The position numbers were made by a program, and so were the translations under genes. From Branchiostoma floridae (lineage: Eukaryota; Chordata; Leptocardii; Amphioxiformes; Branchiostomatidae), in contig NC_049990.1 of the NCBI RefSeq assembly GCF_000003815.2, forward strand, positions 14,796,704 through 14,860,703: a stretch of 64,000 nt of DNA. Direction: 5' to 3'. This document shows positions 27,301 through 42,300 of this stretch, piece by piece (position 1 is the first letter of the stretch; each line of letters opens with the position of its first letter). The notes below the pieces were generated by a model. The model did no database searches. It saw nothing but the letters and a program-made list of their open reading frames with translations, and was not told where the DNA came from.

Positions 27301-30300
27301 GCATCGCAAGTATCGTAAATCCGGCCACAACTCAGCTTGGAAACCTGATGGTTGCTTCAGTGAATGTCATAGATGATGGTGAGTGTGCAGGTTTTATGTG
27401 ATAAAAAGGTGCAAATTGAATGTAAATGTTTTTCAAGAGCTGTTTTTTATATAACCTGCGGACATTTTTTATTGTACATGTGTTTCAGTCGCCATCATCG
27501 CCTTTTCTGTATTTTCTTGCTTGCATGGTACTTTTCCTACTCCAGAGCTGATAAGACTTAGTTGATGTAGTTGTTCGTGAAGTTTGTAATCCATCTAACA
27601 TAACATAACATAACATAACTGTAACTTTAAAGAGAATGATAGAAAGAGACACTGGACTGTCAGGGACTACTTTAATGTCAGCCATATGACAGATCATACT
27701 GGAGAAACTTTATGTATTGTACCTCACCAGTGTAAACCGGATGTGTGACGATGATGATGATGTAATCCATCTATTTTTATCTGCAGACTCCCTGCCACTC
27801 TTTGTGATGGTGGAGGTGAATTACACTTTCATCCCTGAACTGAATCAGCCAAACTCTGCAGTGTTTGCCTATTGGACAAACGTTTTTGAATCAAAGGTAC
27901 ATTCTGGCTTCATTGATTTGTGTAGAATAGGAAAAAGTCTAATTAGTTTGTTATGAATAAGCTTAATCATTGTATTTCACATTCAATAAACATAGTTCTT
28001 GTAGGATATTGTAATTCATAACTCAGGGAACTGTATTCTCAGTCTAATGAACGTACAAAAAAATCAGTACTGATGTCATGAATTGAATTGTGTATACTTC
28101 ATATCTAAGCAAAATTGTAAAATTTGCATGATTTTGTAATGCTTCAAGAATTTACATAATTTACAAATCGTTGATCCTCCCTACAGTTGACTGGGATAGA
28201 AAATATCACTGGAATACTGTCCGTCATTCCAACAGCTTTCAGACCAGGGTAACTATCTTTTCAGTACAATTTAAAAGTAATACGGCAGTGACTGCAAAAT
28301 GCTAGCATTATATTTTATCCGTGGCTCATTATTTGTAAGCGTAGTGTATTATTTACAGATTGATACCATATTTATGTATTGCAACTAATAAGCGTATATG
28401 GAATAATGATGTTGCTTTTCAAGCATAGAACAGGTTAATTTGCCTTGTTGGTATTGTTGGTATTCTGTATTTTCAATAGTTAGTTGTTTAACATGAGAAA
28501 CAATTATTGTTTTTTTAGGAATACGGCCACAAGTCTCATTGCAGATGTGACGTTAATTGTGCGACAAACAGCAAGCATTTTTGTCCAGTCTGCACTGGTG
28601 GCAGGATTCAGGTCTGGGGACATTGAAGGTCATCCTGTCATTGGTGGGACGGTATCCACCACAGGTAAGATAGAACAACCAACAACATGAGACCCATGTA
28701 CGTTTCAGAAAGTTTAACACAGACTACCATTGCTTGGATGTTTACTCAGCATGCTTCAAAGTTACATTCAATTACACGATTAGCTTAGTAAAACGTAATG
28801 GTTTTGCAGTTTTGCTCTGATTTGAAACTGGACTAGGAAATTATCTGCCTTATACACAATGCATCATTATCTGTTACATTTGTAATGGTTCTAAATAAAT
28901 GATGACTAGATATTTCGTTTTGCTGTTGTGAGGTGTTTTATTTGCTACCCAATACATTGCACCTGTAGTTTGGGTCTAGTCTCTTAAATCCACAGAGAAG
29001 TAGCCGTTTGGAACATCTTTATCTGAATTTTTATCTTAACTTAATCTGCTTCCCACAGCTCTCGCCTGCCCTGTCAAGCTGGACCTGGTGTTTATCCTGG
29101 ACAGTAGTGATAGTGTCAGCGTGCAAGATTTTGAAATGATGAGACAGTTCCTCAAGAAAACCGTGGGAGACTTCAACATCGGATATGATGCAACACAAAT
29201 CGGACTGGTACAGTACTCAGACGAGGCTGAAACCATATTTGCCTTAGATTCCTTTAGTTCTCCAACCTCCCTGAGGGATGCCATCGAAACCATTCAGTAC
29301 ACTGGAGGAGCTACCAACACCGGCAATGCTTTGGACTACATGGTACAGTATATGTTTGCTAGCAGGAATGGGGCGCGACAGGATTCGACCAAAATAGCCA
29401 TTGTACTGACGGGTGGGGCTTCATCTGATGACATCAAAGCAGCAGCACAAAGGATGCGGAAATCAAGCGTGATCACCTATGCCATTGGGATCGGCAGTGA
29501 ACTTGATTATGATCAGCTAGATTACATTGCAGGAGCACCAACAAGTCTGACTATACTGCAGGCATCTACTGGTCTTGTACAGCTACGTAACACCCTCTCA
29601 AGAAAGTTATGTCAAGGTTTGTAGTGTAATACAAGGCTTGATTTTTTTTTAAATGAAACGCACTAATGCTTTTTGACTCAGCTTCTGGTTGCTTTGGCCA
29701 GAAGTTACTAACATGTGCATGTACAAATTATGTTGTTTTCTTAATTATAAGCAAATATTTCACTAACAGTACACAAAAAGGGCACATTGCGCTTGTAAAC
29801 AGGGTCTAATAGAATTATAGTAGTCTCATATTGTTTCAAGTTTACATGAGAGAAATCATGATGTACATGTACTGTGAGCCAGTTGCTTAAAATATTTCTT
29901 GATACAGTCAGTTCCAGTTTGCCATACATTGTGAACATCCCTGTCGAGACGTACAACTTTTCCATTGACTACCTGGATGCCAACACTTCTGCATCCCTGC
30001 AGTTGTACACTCAGTTGAATGAGGCTGTGAGTAGACATTTCAAAGATTGAATAAATGTATGGCCATCTTTTCAGAGATTTGTGAAGTATTCACAATTATA
30101 GCTCTATGATATAACATTTTTAGAATAAAGTTAGAATTCAAAGAAAATTAAGTTTTTAAGAAGAATTCTACTTAAACTTAAAGAAGGCTAAAAATTCTTA
30201 AGCTTTCAGCCTGTTGCACTGTACTATTGATGTATTGCTTAATATACACAGTGGAGTTTCAAAACACTTAATCTAAAGAGAAAGAACATTAACTGTTTCA

Positions 30301-33300
30301 TAATTGTTTCAGGTCAACTTGAGCTTCACGGGTGTGTCAGGATTCATTGTGCAGCTTATGTCCTTTGCACCTGGGTAAGGAACATTTCAAACGTTTCGTG
30401 ACTGGTAATTATGTGCAAAAAACTCAATCCCAGCAACGTACTGTATTTTTGTACATAATATATATATATATAATAGCAGTTGCAACATGGAGATACTGCA
30501 TGGTAATAGTGTTTCAATCAGTGGCTAAATGTTATACAGCTATCGTGATCATGGTTTAGAATTGAATGGAAAACTGGATGCTGGTTGCTATTCATGAAGT
30601 CCAGACATCTCATATATGTATACTGTAACTGTCCCAACGCGTGTATAGCTAAGATTTATAAAAGAATAAAAATGATTTGGAACCTAAACCTCCAGGCCAG
30701 ACTAAACAATGATACGAAGGAAACTGACTCTGTATATATGTTGTACATTGTTCCCTCTCCATCATCATCTTTGCCTTGCAACACTTATCATGTCAACTTT
30801 CACCTGGATGTTAATATCATAATAGTCATGAATAGAAATTAAATGCAGTCCATTAAACCAGATCATGCAATTTTATCTGGGAATTTTCGTTCATTCATTT
30901 ATAACCATTGATATTTTGTTACAGGCCTTACAATTCTGTCTCAGCTATATGCCAGATGTACATCTCCCCTTATGCGGTCACTGATGTCACCACCAGATTC
31001 CAAAGTTTTAACACACTGGGAGGTCCTATACAGATCAACACGGCCCAAATAAGGGTGATAAGAGAGCGTAAGTAAATCATTTTTCATACGTTAATACATG
31101 TATGTATGTATGAACGAAATGCATAGCTAATGCTAGTTCACCTTTTCCGTGGGGTGACTTATATCCGTTAACGTTTTCGTTTTCAAATATGACATTTATC
31201 GAAATCTGGATATCAAGACAAAGAACTAATTTGAAACAGAAACAACCGTCCATCGATTTGAAATCCTTAAATACACCGGCTTTTAGATACAACGAATATA
31301 GGTTACACATCGGATAAAGGTGAACTATTGTTACATAGTAAGGGTCATTACACTTGTGCATGTGTGTATACAAATGACTGATTGTGTAATAAAACATACG
31401 TTTATGTAGCATTTTGCTAATTGAATATGGCATTGACTGCGCCTAGCCATAATACTAATAAAAATTTATTTCATGATTTCAGGAATCAGACCTCTCTACT
31501 TGCAGCTACAGCTCGTTTACAATTTCACCCGAGATCTTCAACTCATTGGATCAGCAGCCTTTGTAGATTTGTCATTGCAGCTTGAAAACGTGGTATGAAA
31601 ATACTAAAAATGGCATACTGTAGTTCATTTTGCTTGACTAACTGCTTTTTGGTGCTACAGCTAGTTCATTTTGATTATACTGCATGATGTGTGTACTATT
31701 TAGACAGATGTACTCTTGGCATAATCGAAACTAGATGCTTCAAATGGTGGACATACTTCTGTTATGGAGATGCTTATATGTGTTGTTTTTACACAGAAAT
31801 AAGAATGTGACATAAACAATAAGGATATATTGAATAAAGAGACTCTTTACATAACTGTTATCTCCACCAACAAGTAGGTAACCGTCTGTCAACTTCCTCA
31901 TGGCACTGCAGCTCTAGGTGTCGCTGCTTACAAATGCGGCCCCCAACACTAAGTATTTACATAATATACACAGTGATTCTTTTAAGCGGTGTTCACTGTT
32001 GAGTGAGATATATGTATGACGAATCATTTGGGACAACTAAAACAGTAAAGGTTATGTGAAATTAGTCTCTTTATTCAGTGACTTACCAACCTGATGAAAC
32101 AACTCATGGATTTAGGGACTTATTCTCTGTACGTTTTCAGTTCTACCTTCTGTTTGCTGGAGACCAGGATTCAATTGCTTCGGTCTCTGTTGGCCAAATA
32201 GGACCAGGGTAAGAATAAAATGCACAATGCCTAGTAGACGTTAAATGCTGATTATCATTATTATTATTACTAACCTCGAAAATAAGAAAAAAGGATGGTG
32301 GAAGTAACAAAAAATGCCAACATTGTAGAAATCATCCTAGACCTAGGCACCAGTACTATTCGATATATGCATGTGCATGGCTTTTTACATATAGACAATA
32401 TCAAGGTTATAACATAACAAGATTAATGAAGTTTTAGTACAATGCATGTACATGATTTGTACATAATATATTATACTTCTAGCAATATCCAAGATGTTCA
32501 ATATTTTTTCCGGACCAATGCATGTGCATGATGTTTCGCATATGTCTTGCAATATTCTGTCTAATATCAAATTTATTTTTCAGTATCGATAAACGATGAT
32601 TTTGTAAAATGTATGTGCATGATGTTGTACATAGACTAACAATATCCTACCTGACTGTTCAATATCCCAAATTTTCCATGTCGATTAATGATGCTTTAGT
32701 ACAATGAATGTGCATGACTTTCGTACAGTCATATACTAGAGATACCCTTACTGTTCAATATTTCATTTGTCCGTGTTGAATAACGATGATTTAGTAAAAT
32801 GCATGTGATGTGCATGGTTTTGTACATTATCCTCACTGTTCAATATTTAACTTTTCCATATTGAATAGAAATCATTTAGTACAATGCATGTGTGTGACTT
32901 TGTACTTATACTATCAATATCCTAACTGTCCATTATTCAGTTATGCATGATGATCAATGATTGTATTTGTAAGAATTACCAAAACTTATCTTTTTTGACT
33001 CTCGAATGATAACAGTAAAATCACATTAATCAATGAAAGGCAATGTTCTCTGGCAGAGTGCAAATAGTCATAGTCATGTTTATTGTGACCTTATTTTGAA
33101 GCTTGTACATTGTGAGCTTTATTGTAAAGTCATGTTTATGTTCAAATAAAGGCTTACCGAAACCACCATCACAGTGGGTGTGGAGTTCCAAGCATTCAGT
33201 GCTGCAATACCGTCCGTTATTAACGTCATTGATAATGCCACAGCAACTGGAGTACTGGGTCAATTTGAAGTAACTGATTATATCATCCAAGAGACGGGTT

Positions 33301-36300
33301 CGTATGTTAACTCTTTGTATCAACATAATTCACGTTAGCTACCTCAGGCGGCGGCCATGATAGATCGAAAACTAGGTCAATGAGGCAAACAGACAAAACT
33401 TACATGTATTTATAAAACCAGCTCCCATTGACGTAAAATTTTCCTCCAAACGACACACATTTTCACAATAAAAGGTCAAATAATGAATATCATAACTAGT
33501 GTTATGCACCAAAAGATGTAGCGTAGACTGATCCCATGGTCCCTTAAGAGATGCAAAATAAAAACATAATAATGCAAATATTTGACAAACATGCAGCAAT
33601 TCTCTTATTGTTGAATGTAAATTCCTCTATAAAGGGTTTGTAACATAATTCTCTAATGGTCAATTTTCTAACTGCCATGCTATCATTGGTAAAACTGCTA
33701 ATTATGATTAACAGTCTTTTGTTTGCCACATTGACCTCGGTCGCCGCGTAAGAAAAACTGGTAACGTCCTAAATGTTTATTATCAAATTGCAAAACTATT
33801 CGACCAATCAGAAGTGAGCTACAAGGGTTGAGTAATGAATATACAGATGTTATTCATGACAATAAATGATCCACTCACTTATTGTTTTTATTCGGTGATT
33901 ATAAGGACCGGGCGTTATGGCACCATATACACCTCAGATGTATAACTGGCCCTTAAAGCTATCAAATTCAAATTGAAATGTAAAAACCCGTTATACGATG
34001 TAGTTAACAGTATACAGCAGCTGGTATACAGTATAGACTCTCCATACAAAAAAGGTGAAGGGAAAAGTACAAGAATGACATTTTATGATAATACAAAACA
34101 TTTTCATGTTCATAAATATGACATCAAGCCCCTTTACATTATTTCAGCTCCAACTTGCCAAGTACAGCTGGACCTTGTTTTCGTGTTGGTCGGTGGAAAG
34201 AGCGTGGGAGAGGAAAATTTTGAAAAGCAGAAAGGATTCGTCAAAAAGGTTATCAGTGATTTTGACATTGGCCCCCAAAGTACCCAAATCAGTATCATAC
34301 AATATGCGGAGGATGCACAGTTGGAGATTGCTCTTGATACCTACTCCGATTCTGAGTCCATACAACGGGATATAGATACAATCAGGTATGTTGGAGGATA
34401 CGGGTTGACAATGGCAGGAAAAGCCATCGACTATGCTGCAAGATACGGATTCTCACCAAGAAATGGAGCCCGTGCTGGGGCTACCAGAGTGGCTGTACTC
34501 TTCACGTATGGTACTCCACATGATGATGTTGCTGGTCCTGCTCTCAACATGCGGAAAGGGAATGTCTTTATTTACGGCGTTGCCATCAACAGTAACTTTG
34601 ATTCTGACCGGCTAGTCAGCATAGCTGGGACGTCAAGAAACCTGAGACGGCTGGCAGACTTCAATGGTCTTAACGAGCTGAGAAATACATTGCCAACTGA
34701 GGTCTGCGGTGGTATGTATCATATTTATTCAAAATGCGACGGTACATGCATCATATTGTGACATGACTAATGTACGTTTTAATTTGTAATGTTTACACTG
34801 TTAATCGTAGTTTAAAATATCGAAGATCTCAAAGTAATGGTAATGTCTGATTCTAAGTATTGCTGTAAAACATCCTTTCATCCTCTTCATTTCTGTTGGA
34901 GAGCTTAGAAATACTGAGATTCACTGCAATGTACACTTAAGAGAGTACATGCATTTTCAATATTGCTTTGCATCTTTGCAAAGACGTTTTCCACGACTAT
35001 GGTCTCATTCCAATGCCAGATGCTCAAGGTTTGAAGGTCCATCACTATAAAACAGCGTTAGCTATTGGTTAAGGTTTTCTTGCTTCTTCGATTAGTCCAT
35101 GTCTTGTGAAATTGCACCGAAGTATCGATGAAGGTGAATATTGTGGCATTTACAGTTGGAAACAGTATACAGCGGATCATCAGCATCAACATCATTTCTG
35201 CCAACTTCAGCGTCGATCTACTTAATCCCAATTCGTCAACCTGGATTGGCCTCTTTACCCAACTTGATGACTCCGTAAGTTTGTAGATTTGAGTAGAACA
35301 TTTCTCTCATGCATGGTTTTCACTTCTGTCTATTGTCTCGTCTTATTCTGTCCCCTTGGTAAACTTCACATTGCCTTTTCTGCGCAGCGCGTACGCTCTA
35401 TGGACTGCATTGCGACAAAGCTGGGTATTTTGTGACTTATATGCTGCTGGTTTGAAGATTCTGCTGGTACGAGCATGAAGGTGAGCTCCTCAATATCTCT
35501 ACAAGAATTTCCTGAAACTAAATGTTTCAGATAAGGCTGTGTGATATAACTGAATATCCTTGTGGGAAACCTTCACTACTACGCGTTATGCAAACTTGCG
35601 CATTTTGCATGTGCTGCGATGCTGGTTGCGATTGCAGTGTGACTTTGCCAACGTATACCTGTTCCTGTTCATAACTTCTGGTTATGATCAAACCCATGGT
35701 ATTGCTGGAGAATGAGGTAACAGCTAATTAGCAGTCTTCTACGCTGCCATGCAAAGGACAAGGACGCATCATTGATATTGTACTTGAATGCTCTCACTCA
35801 TACATTTCACTGCTGCAAAAGGCATATATCGAAGGTAGTTCTCTACTAATTCGTCGTTTGTCCGCCGCATGAGAATATTTATTTTTGGTCAAGGTAACTG
35901 CTCGGTCATGTTCTCTGGGCTATTCCGCAAGAAGCAACTTGTCCATGATGCATGTAAAATAACATGGACAGGGTGTTGTTAACCTGGGATCTTATCCTCT
36001 ATGTGTTTGTCTGGAGTAGTCCTTATCGTCTGGCTTTGGTTGTTTGCTTTTTAAGTCTATTCCCAAGCCTTTCTTTCTTCAGTTTGATTGCAACAGTACA
36101 ATACAGTATGGTACACCAGGACGCGGAATGCGTTGTGCATCATATACATTTAAAACACGTTCACTGTTACAATACAATAAGATACAAGACTAAGTGCAAT
36201 GCAAATGCAATTAAAATCAATCACGGCAAAACAAATGGATGACCAATGGTGTATAGGAGGGTGGCTTGGCTGTAATAGGAAGATGGTTCAACTGGAAACA

Positions 36301-39300
36301 AGCCTTGCCCATAAGACTGCCGACTTAAGCCTTACAGTGTGTTGTAACTTGGAACTAGTCACCTGGATTGGTTTTCACTATTCTGTGAGCCAACACTTCT
36401 AATGCTGGTTTTCCTTATGCTTTTATGCTTGGTTGATGTTTCGTCGTCTCTCTTCGTGCTTCATGATCAAATGCATATGGAAAATGCCTGGCATGGGGGT
36501 GCCCTACTTGCCCTTCAGCAAAGTTACAAAAGCCAAGGGTGGCTGAGAAAGTCACAAAAATGCAAGGCCGTGCCGTGATTGGGATCGCTATCCGCATATG
36601 TTGAATGTTGCTCAATGTTATAATAATGATTATTGTCTGAACAGCTATCAATATTCTTCGGGAACATCCCACAACCGGTCACGCAGCTCGTGTCACTGTC
36701 TCCTGGGTAAGCCAGTCTTCTTATATTTTGGGATAGCAAAGGTTTAAGATAGCGCTTTACGTTTGTCGACGTTGACGAATGTGTGTTCATTCTATGCCGA
36801 AACTTCTATCGTTCTCTTCTCATCGTTCAACGTGGCTTGATATGATCACATTTCAGGGCAAGAAGCTCCGTTACAGCAGTTTACAGAATGGCACTGCAGA
36901 CCTGGCAGCAAACAGTTGTAACAAGGCTGTTTTCAAATGTCCCTGCAACCTTTGGAAACGTCATGGTCGATTCCACGGCAACAGATCTTACATCTGAGCG
37001 TAAGTATAATGCATTGTCAAGCCCAATATTACTGTACATTTAACCGGAGGTACCTAGCATATGTTTTTGGTATAAATTAGCAAGATGTAAATGTTCTCAG
37101 CGTAAGAATAGAGATCGGGGGAACAGTCCTTTAACTACTGAGGTTTCCAGTCGAAATAGTACTGTAATGTGTTGCAAGCAAATTAGATTGTAACTCAATA
37201 CATAGGACAAAGTTCTGCAGAGATGTCTTCTATCAACTAGAGTTTCAATAGCAATTTAAGTTATTAAGATTATTTCTTTTAGATCCATTATTAGATCCAT
37301 ATTAAGTTAGATCCATTTCTTTTGGATTACATACTTGCTGTTCATCATCATGTATCAAGGATTAAATCGTTTCTTTTTGCAGAGACCACAACCATCTTTC
37401 TCAGGCTAAGCCTGAATATCACATACACGGTGGAGTATCAGACTCTTGGATCTGCTTACAACATCTTGGTATCCGAGATCGAATACAAGGTAAAGTGCCA
37501 GTTGTAATATTGAGCTAAATAGCAAAACTAACTTAAAACTCATTTAGAACAAAAACTTGTAAATGAAATTAATGCTTGCGTTTACAATGAATATGCAGTT
37601 TTACAGTTTTAAGCACTGCTTTTTTTCGTAAATTGCAGCTACTCAACGAGTTCTCCACAAGAACTAGATCGGCAGTGTTTCTACGCGTGACACAAATCCT
37701 TCCGGGGTAAGTAAGCGTAAGAATTTGCTGCAACTGTCAAATGTGATAGTGATATCTTTAAAGACGTAGAATAAAACTAAAGAAATACAATACTCTTTAC
37801 CGTGGGGTGGCATTAACCTCCTTCTACGTATTTTCTGTTGTGTAAAATAGTCATCATACAAAAATATCACCCACGCACTGTGTCCAACAGTTCGATAGCT
37901 GCAACTACTACAGTCGACGTTGAGGTAGTGGCCACGACATCCGCAGTATCAGCCGTCCAAACAATGCTGACCAATATTACCGCACCTGGCCAAATACTTG
38001 ACGGCGCCCCTATCATCACTTCACAAGTAGCGTTAACAGGTAAAATTTGCAGCAAATGCTTTTTTTGACCATTACAGTGAGGGAGAGGTGAAGAAATGAG
38101 TACATCATTTGTTGCTCGCCTTTCTTGAACTCTTTCTTGTGATGTGCATAAGATGGCAAGTGATTCTCTGGTCTTGCTATTTCAGCTCCACTTTGCAGCG
38201 TCCAAGTGGATCTTGTCTTCGTCTTGGATGGTACGGGTAGCGTGGGAGCCACGAACTTTGAGAAAATGAAGACCTTCGTGCAGAAGATGATCAGCGACTT
38301 TGATCTTGGACCCGAGGCAACTCGCATCGGTGTGGTGGTCTATTCCAACCGGGCATCACTGGAAATCAGCTTGGATGCCTATGACGATCAAGAAGCGCTG
38401 CAAGATGCGGTCGCCGACATCGCATATCCGGGCGGTTACACTCTGACAGGGGCAGCCATCGACTACACCACCACCTTTGCCTTCTCTACTAGAAACGGTG
38501 CTCGGGACGGAGTGAGGAAAGTAGCCGTCATCTTGACCGATGGAGTATCATATGATGACCCTGCGGAGCCGGCCCAGAGTATGCGCAAGGCGGCCATCAT
38601 CACCTATGCCGTGGGGATCGGTAGCAACCTTGACCGTGACCAGTTGGACGTGATTGCCGGAGTGCCAGACAACCTATTTGTACTGGATGACTTCAGCATG
38701 CTGGACAACCTACGAACCACCCTGCCCACTCAAGTCTGTGACGGTTAGTATGAAGTTGGATGTGCCTAANNNNNNNNNNNNNNNNNNNNNNNNNNNNNNN
38801 NNNNNNNNNNNNNNNNNNNNNNNNNNNNNNNNNNNNNNNNNNNNNNNNNNNNNNNNNNNNNNNNNNNNNNNNNNNNNNNNNNNNNNNNNNNNNNNNNNNN
38901 NNNNNNNNNNNNNNNNNNNNNNNNNNNNNNNNNNNNNNNNNNNNNNNNNNNNNNNNNNNNNNNNNNNNNNNNNNNNNNNNNNNNNNNNNNNNNNNNNNNN
39001 NNNNNNNNNNNNNNNNNNNNNNNNNNNNNNNNNNNNNNNNNNNNNNNNNNNNNNNNNNNNNNNNNNNNNNNNNNNNNNNNNNNNNNNNNNNNNNNNNNNN
39101 NNNNNNNNNNNNNNNNNNNNNNNNNNNNNNNNNNNNNNNNNNNNNNNNNNNNNNNNNNNNNNNNNNNNNNNNNNNNNNNNNNNNNNNNNNNNNNNNNNNN
39201 NNNNNNNNNNNNNNNNNNNNNNNNNNNNNNNNNNNNNNNNNNNNNNNNNNNNNNNNNNNNNNNNNNNNNNNNNNNNNNNNNNNNNNNNNNNNNNNNNNNN

Positions 39301-42300
39301 NNNNNNNNNNNNNNNNNNNNNNNNNNNNNNNNNNNNNNNNNNNNNNNNNNNNNNNNNNNNNNNNNNNNNNNNNNNNNNNNNNNNNNNNNNNNNNNNNNAT
39401 TGTTTTTCCCACAAGGGTGTTTGGAAGCATGGCTCCTATAAAGCCTTTCTCGTCAATTGTTGTCTTCTCAAAATGACAAGCTCAGGCCTTTTGAAACATG
39501 TTATGTCCTTGTCTCACAGCCTCTACTAGTGAACAGATTCTCATCAGAATCGTCATCACATCAGTGCGGTTTGACGTGTCTCTGTTGAACGGCAACTCTA
39601 CAGAATTCCAGACACTGTTTGCCCAAATCAACCGTGCCGTAAGTTGTGTCTTGGACTTGTTTTCGGCTCCCTTGTAGGCGGGCGGGGGGTAACAATTACT
39701 TCATGTGTAGGACTCTTCATCTTCTAAATGTGCTTATTTGAACACTGTTCTTTTACCTTTTCAGTTCATCGGCTTCTTCCCAGGAGTCCCTGGATTCACC
39801 GCACCTCTGGTGTCTCTCGCACCTGGGTAAGTAAGAAGCAGCTTGTATTTTAGTAAGTATCCGTCGGTCATTTCGACAGCTTGTGTCTGTGTCGGTCATT
39901 TTCTGTGCGATGTGCAAGATGATGACAAGACATCATGGGTTGTCTTCAATCTTGTTGTAAACTTTCAGTCCTGATGATAATTCCGTGGTGGCCATGTGTT
40001 TGGGATCGGTACCAGCATTTGCTACCAACACTGTGAGAACTGGTCTACTGAACGCATCAGAAGAGCTCAACAACCTGACTCTCAACACGGCCCTCACAAG
40101 CGTTGTCGCTGCACGTAAGTGCATGGTGGTCCTTTTTTTTTCTTTCTTTTTCAACACGTTGTGTTTGGACGGAGTCTTTTTATGCACCCTTTACCAAAGT
40201 TGGAAGATGCCATGTAAAGATCCATTGCTAAATCATATTTAATTGCTGTCTTTGAATTTTCGTTGAATTCTCGCCATTGAAAAGCACATTTCAAGAGTCC
40301 ACTTATCTTAAAAAACTTTGCCATCTGTTGTGCAGGTACCTCGGTGATTTTCGTCCGGCTGGCTGTGAATGCGACCTACACAGTCGACTATCAAGTCCGT
40401 GGGTCTGCCGCATACAACGCCTTGTTTGCTCAGCTCCAATACCAGGTAAAGTTTTGCTGTTAGTATGGCCTTTGGGTGTTAGGCAGGAAGAATAGAAGAT
40501 AAATTTGTGATTTCTGTTGCATTTCAAGTCCTTATCGTTGAACTCGTTATTGACCTTCTAACAGCCAAGTCATCGATAAGCAACCCGCCTATTTCTTGAC
40601 ACCGGACTTGACTCTTGGTTCCGCTGTTTGTGTTTTGTAGGTGCTGAGTCAGTTTTCCCCAAGTATCGGATCCGTAGATATCGTGTCTCTACGAGTGACC
40701 CAGATCCTCCCAGGGTAAGTTAGCGTGGCTATGTGGCAAGTTTTGGGATGTGATCTTGATGAAATAAAGGAAGGTACAGTTGAAAGCCAATCAACTGCAT
40801 AGTTTGCATCTCTAACCTCTTTTTATAGAGAACTGGTGAATTTTTTCATAAAGATGTCCACGAGAGATGTTGAGGTAATTCTTGCAATCTGTTTGACAGT
40901 TCGACAGCTGCAACTACTTCAGTCGATGTTGAGGTAGTGGCCACGACATCCGCAGTATCGGCCGTCCAAACAAGGCTGACCAATATTACCGCACCTGGCC
41001 AGGTGCTTGGCGGCGCCTCTATCATCACTTCACAAGTGGCATTAACAGGTACAACTTGCAAGGAAAGCTTCTTTGTTCATTATAGTTTGGGAAGTGCGGT
41101 GAAGGTAAAGAAATGAGCACATCATTTTTTGCTCGCCTTTCTTGAACTCTTTCCTATCATGTGCATGAGATGCTAAGTGATTATCTGGATTCCCGATTTC
41201 AGCTCCACTTTGCAACGTCCAAGTGGATCTTGTCTTCGTCTTGGATGGTACGGGTAGCGTGGGAGCCACGAACTTTGAGAAAATGAAGACCTTCGTGCAG
41301 AAGATGATCAGCGACTTTGAGCTTGGGCCCGAGGGCACTCGCATCGGTGTGGTGGTCTATTCCCACCGGGCATCACTGGAAATCAGCTTGGATGCATATG
41401 ACGATCAAGAAGCGCTGCNNNNNNNNNNNNNNNNNNNNNNNNNNNNNNNNNNNNNNNNNNNNNNNNNNNNNNNNNNNNNNNNNNNNNNNNNNNNNNNNNN
41501 NNNNNNNNNNNNNNNNNNACTAGAAACGGTGCTCGGGACGGAGTGAGGAAAGTAGCCGTCATCTTGACCGATGGAGTATCATATGATGACCCTGCGGAGC
41601 CGGCCCAGAGTATGCGCAAGGCGGCCATCATCACCTATGCCGTGGGGATCGGTAGCAACCTTGACCGTGACCAGTTGGACGTGATTGCCGGAGTGCCAGA
41701 CAACCTATTTGTACTGGATGACTTCAGCATGCTGGACAACCTACGAACCACCCTGCCCACTCAAGTCTGTGACGGTTAGTATGAAGTTGGATGTGCCTAA
41801 ATTGTTTTTCCCACAAGGGTGTTTGGAAGCATGGCTCCTATAAAGCCTTTCTCGTCAATTGTTGTCTTCTCAAAATGACAAGCTCAGGCCTTTTGAAACA
41901 TGTTATGTCCTTGTCTCACAGCCTCTACTAGTGAACAGATTCTCATCAGAATCGTCATCACATCAGTGCGGTTTGACGTGTCTCTGTTGAACGGCAACTC
42001 TACAGAATTCCAGACACTGTTTGCCCAAATCAACCGTGCCGTAAGTTGTGTCTTGGACTTGTTTTCGGCTCCCTTGTAGGCGGGCGGGGGGTAACAATTA
42101 CTTCATGTGTAGGACTCTTCATCTTCTAAATGTGCTTATTTGAACACTGTTCTTTTACCTTTTCAGTTCATCGGCTTCTTCCCAGGAGTCCCTGGATTCA
42201 CCGCACCTCTGGTGTCTCTCGCACCGGGGTAAGTAAGAAGCAGCTTGTATTTTAGTAAGTATCCGTCGGTCATTTCGACAGCTTGTGTCTGTGTCGGTCA

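Noticed and set aside
36199-36402. Short ORFs in the 35275-36644 intron
   Set aside because: No domain pattern and no splice-phase agreement with the gene.
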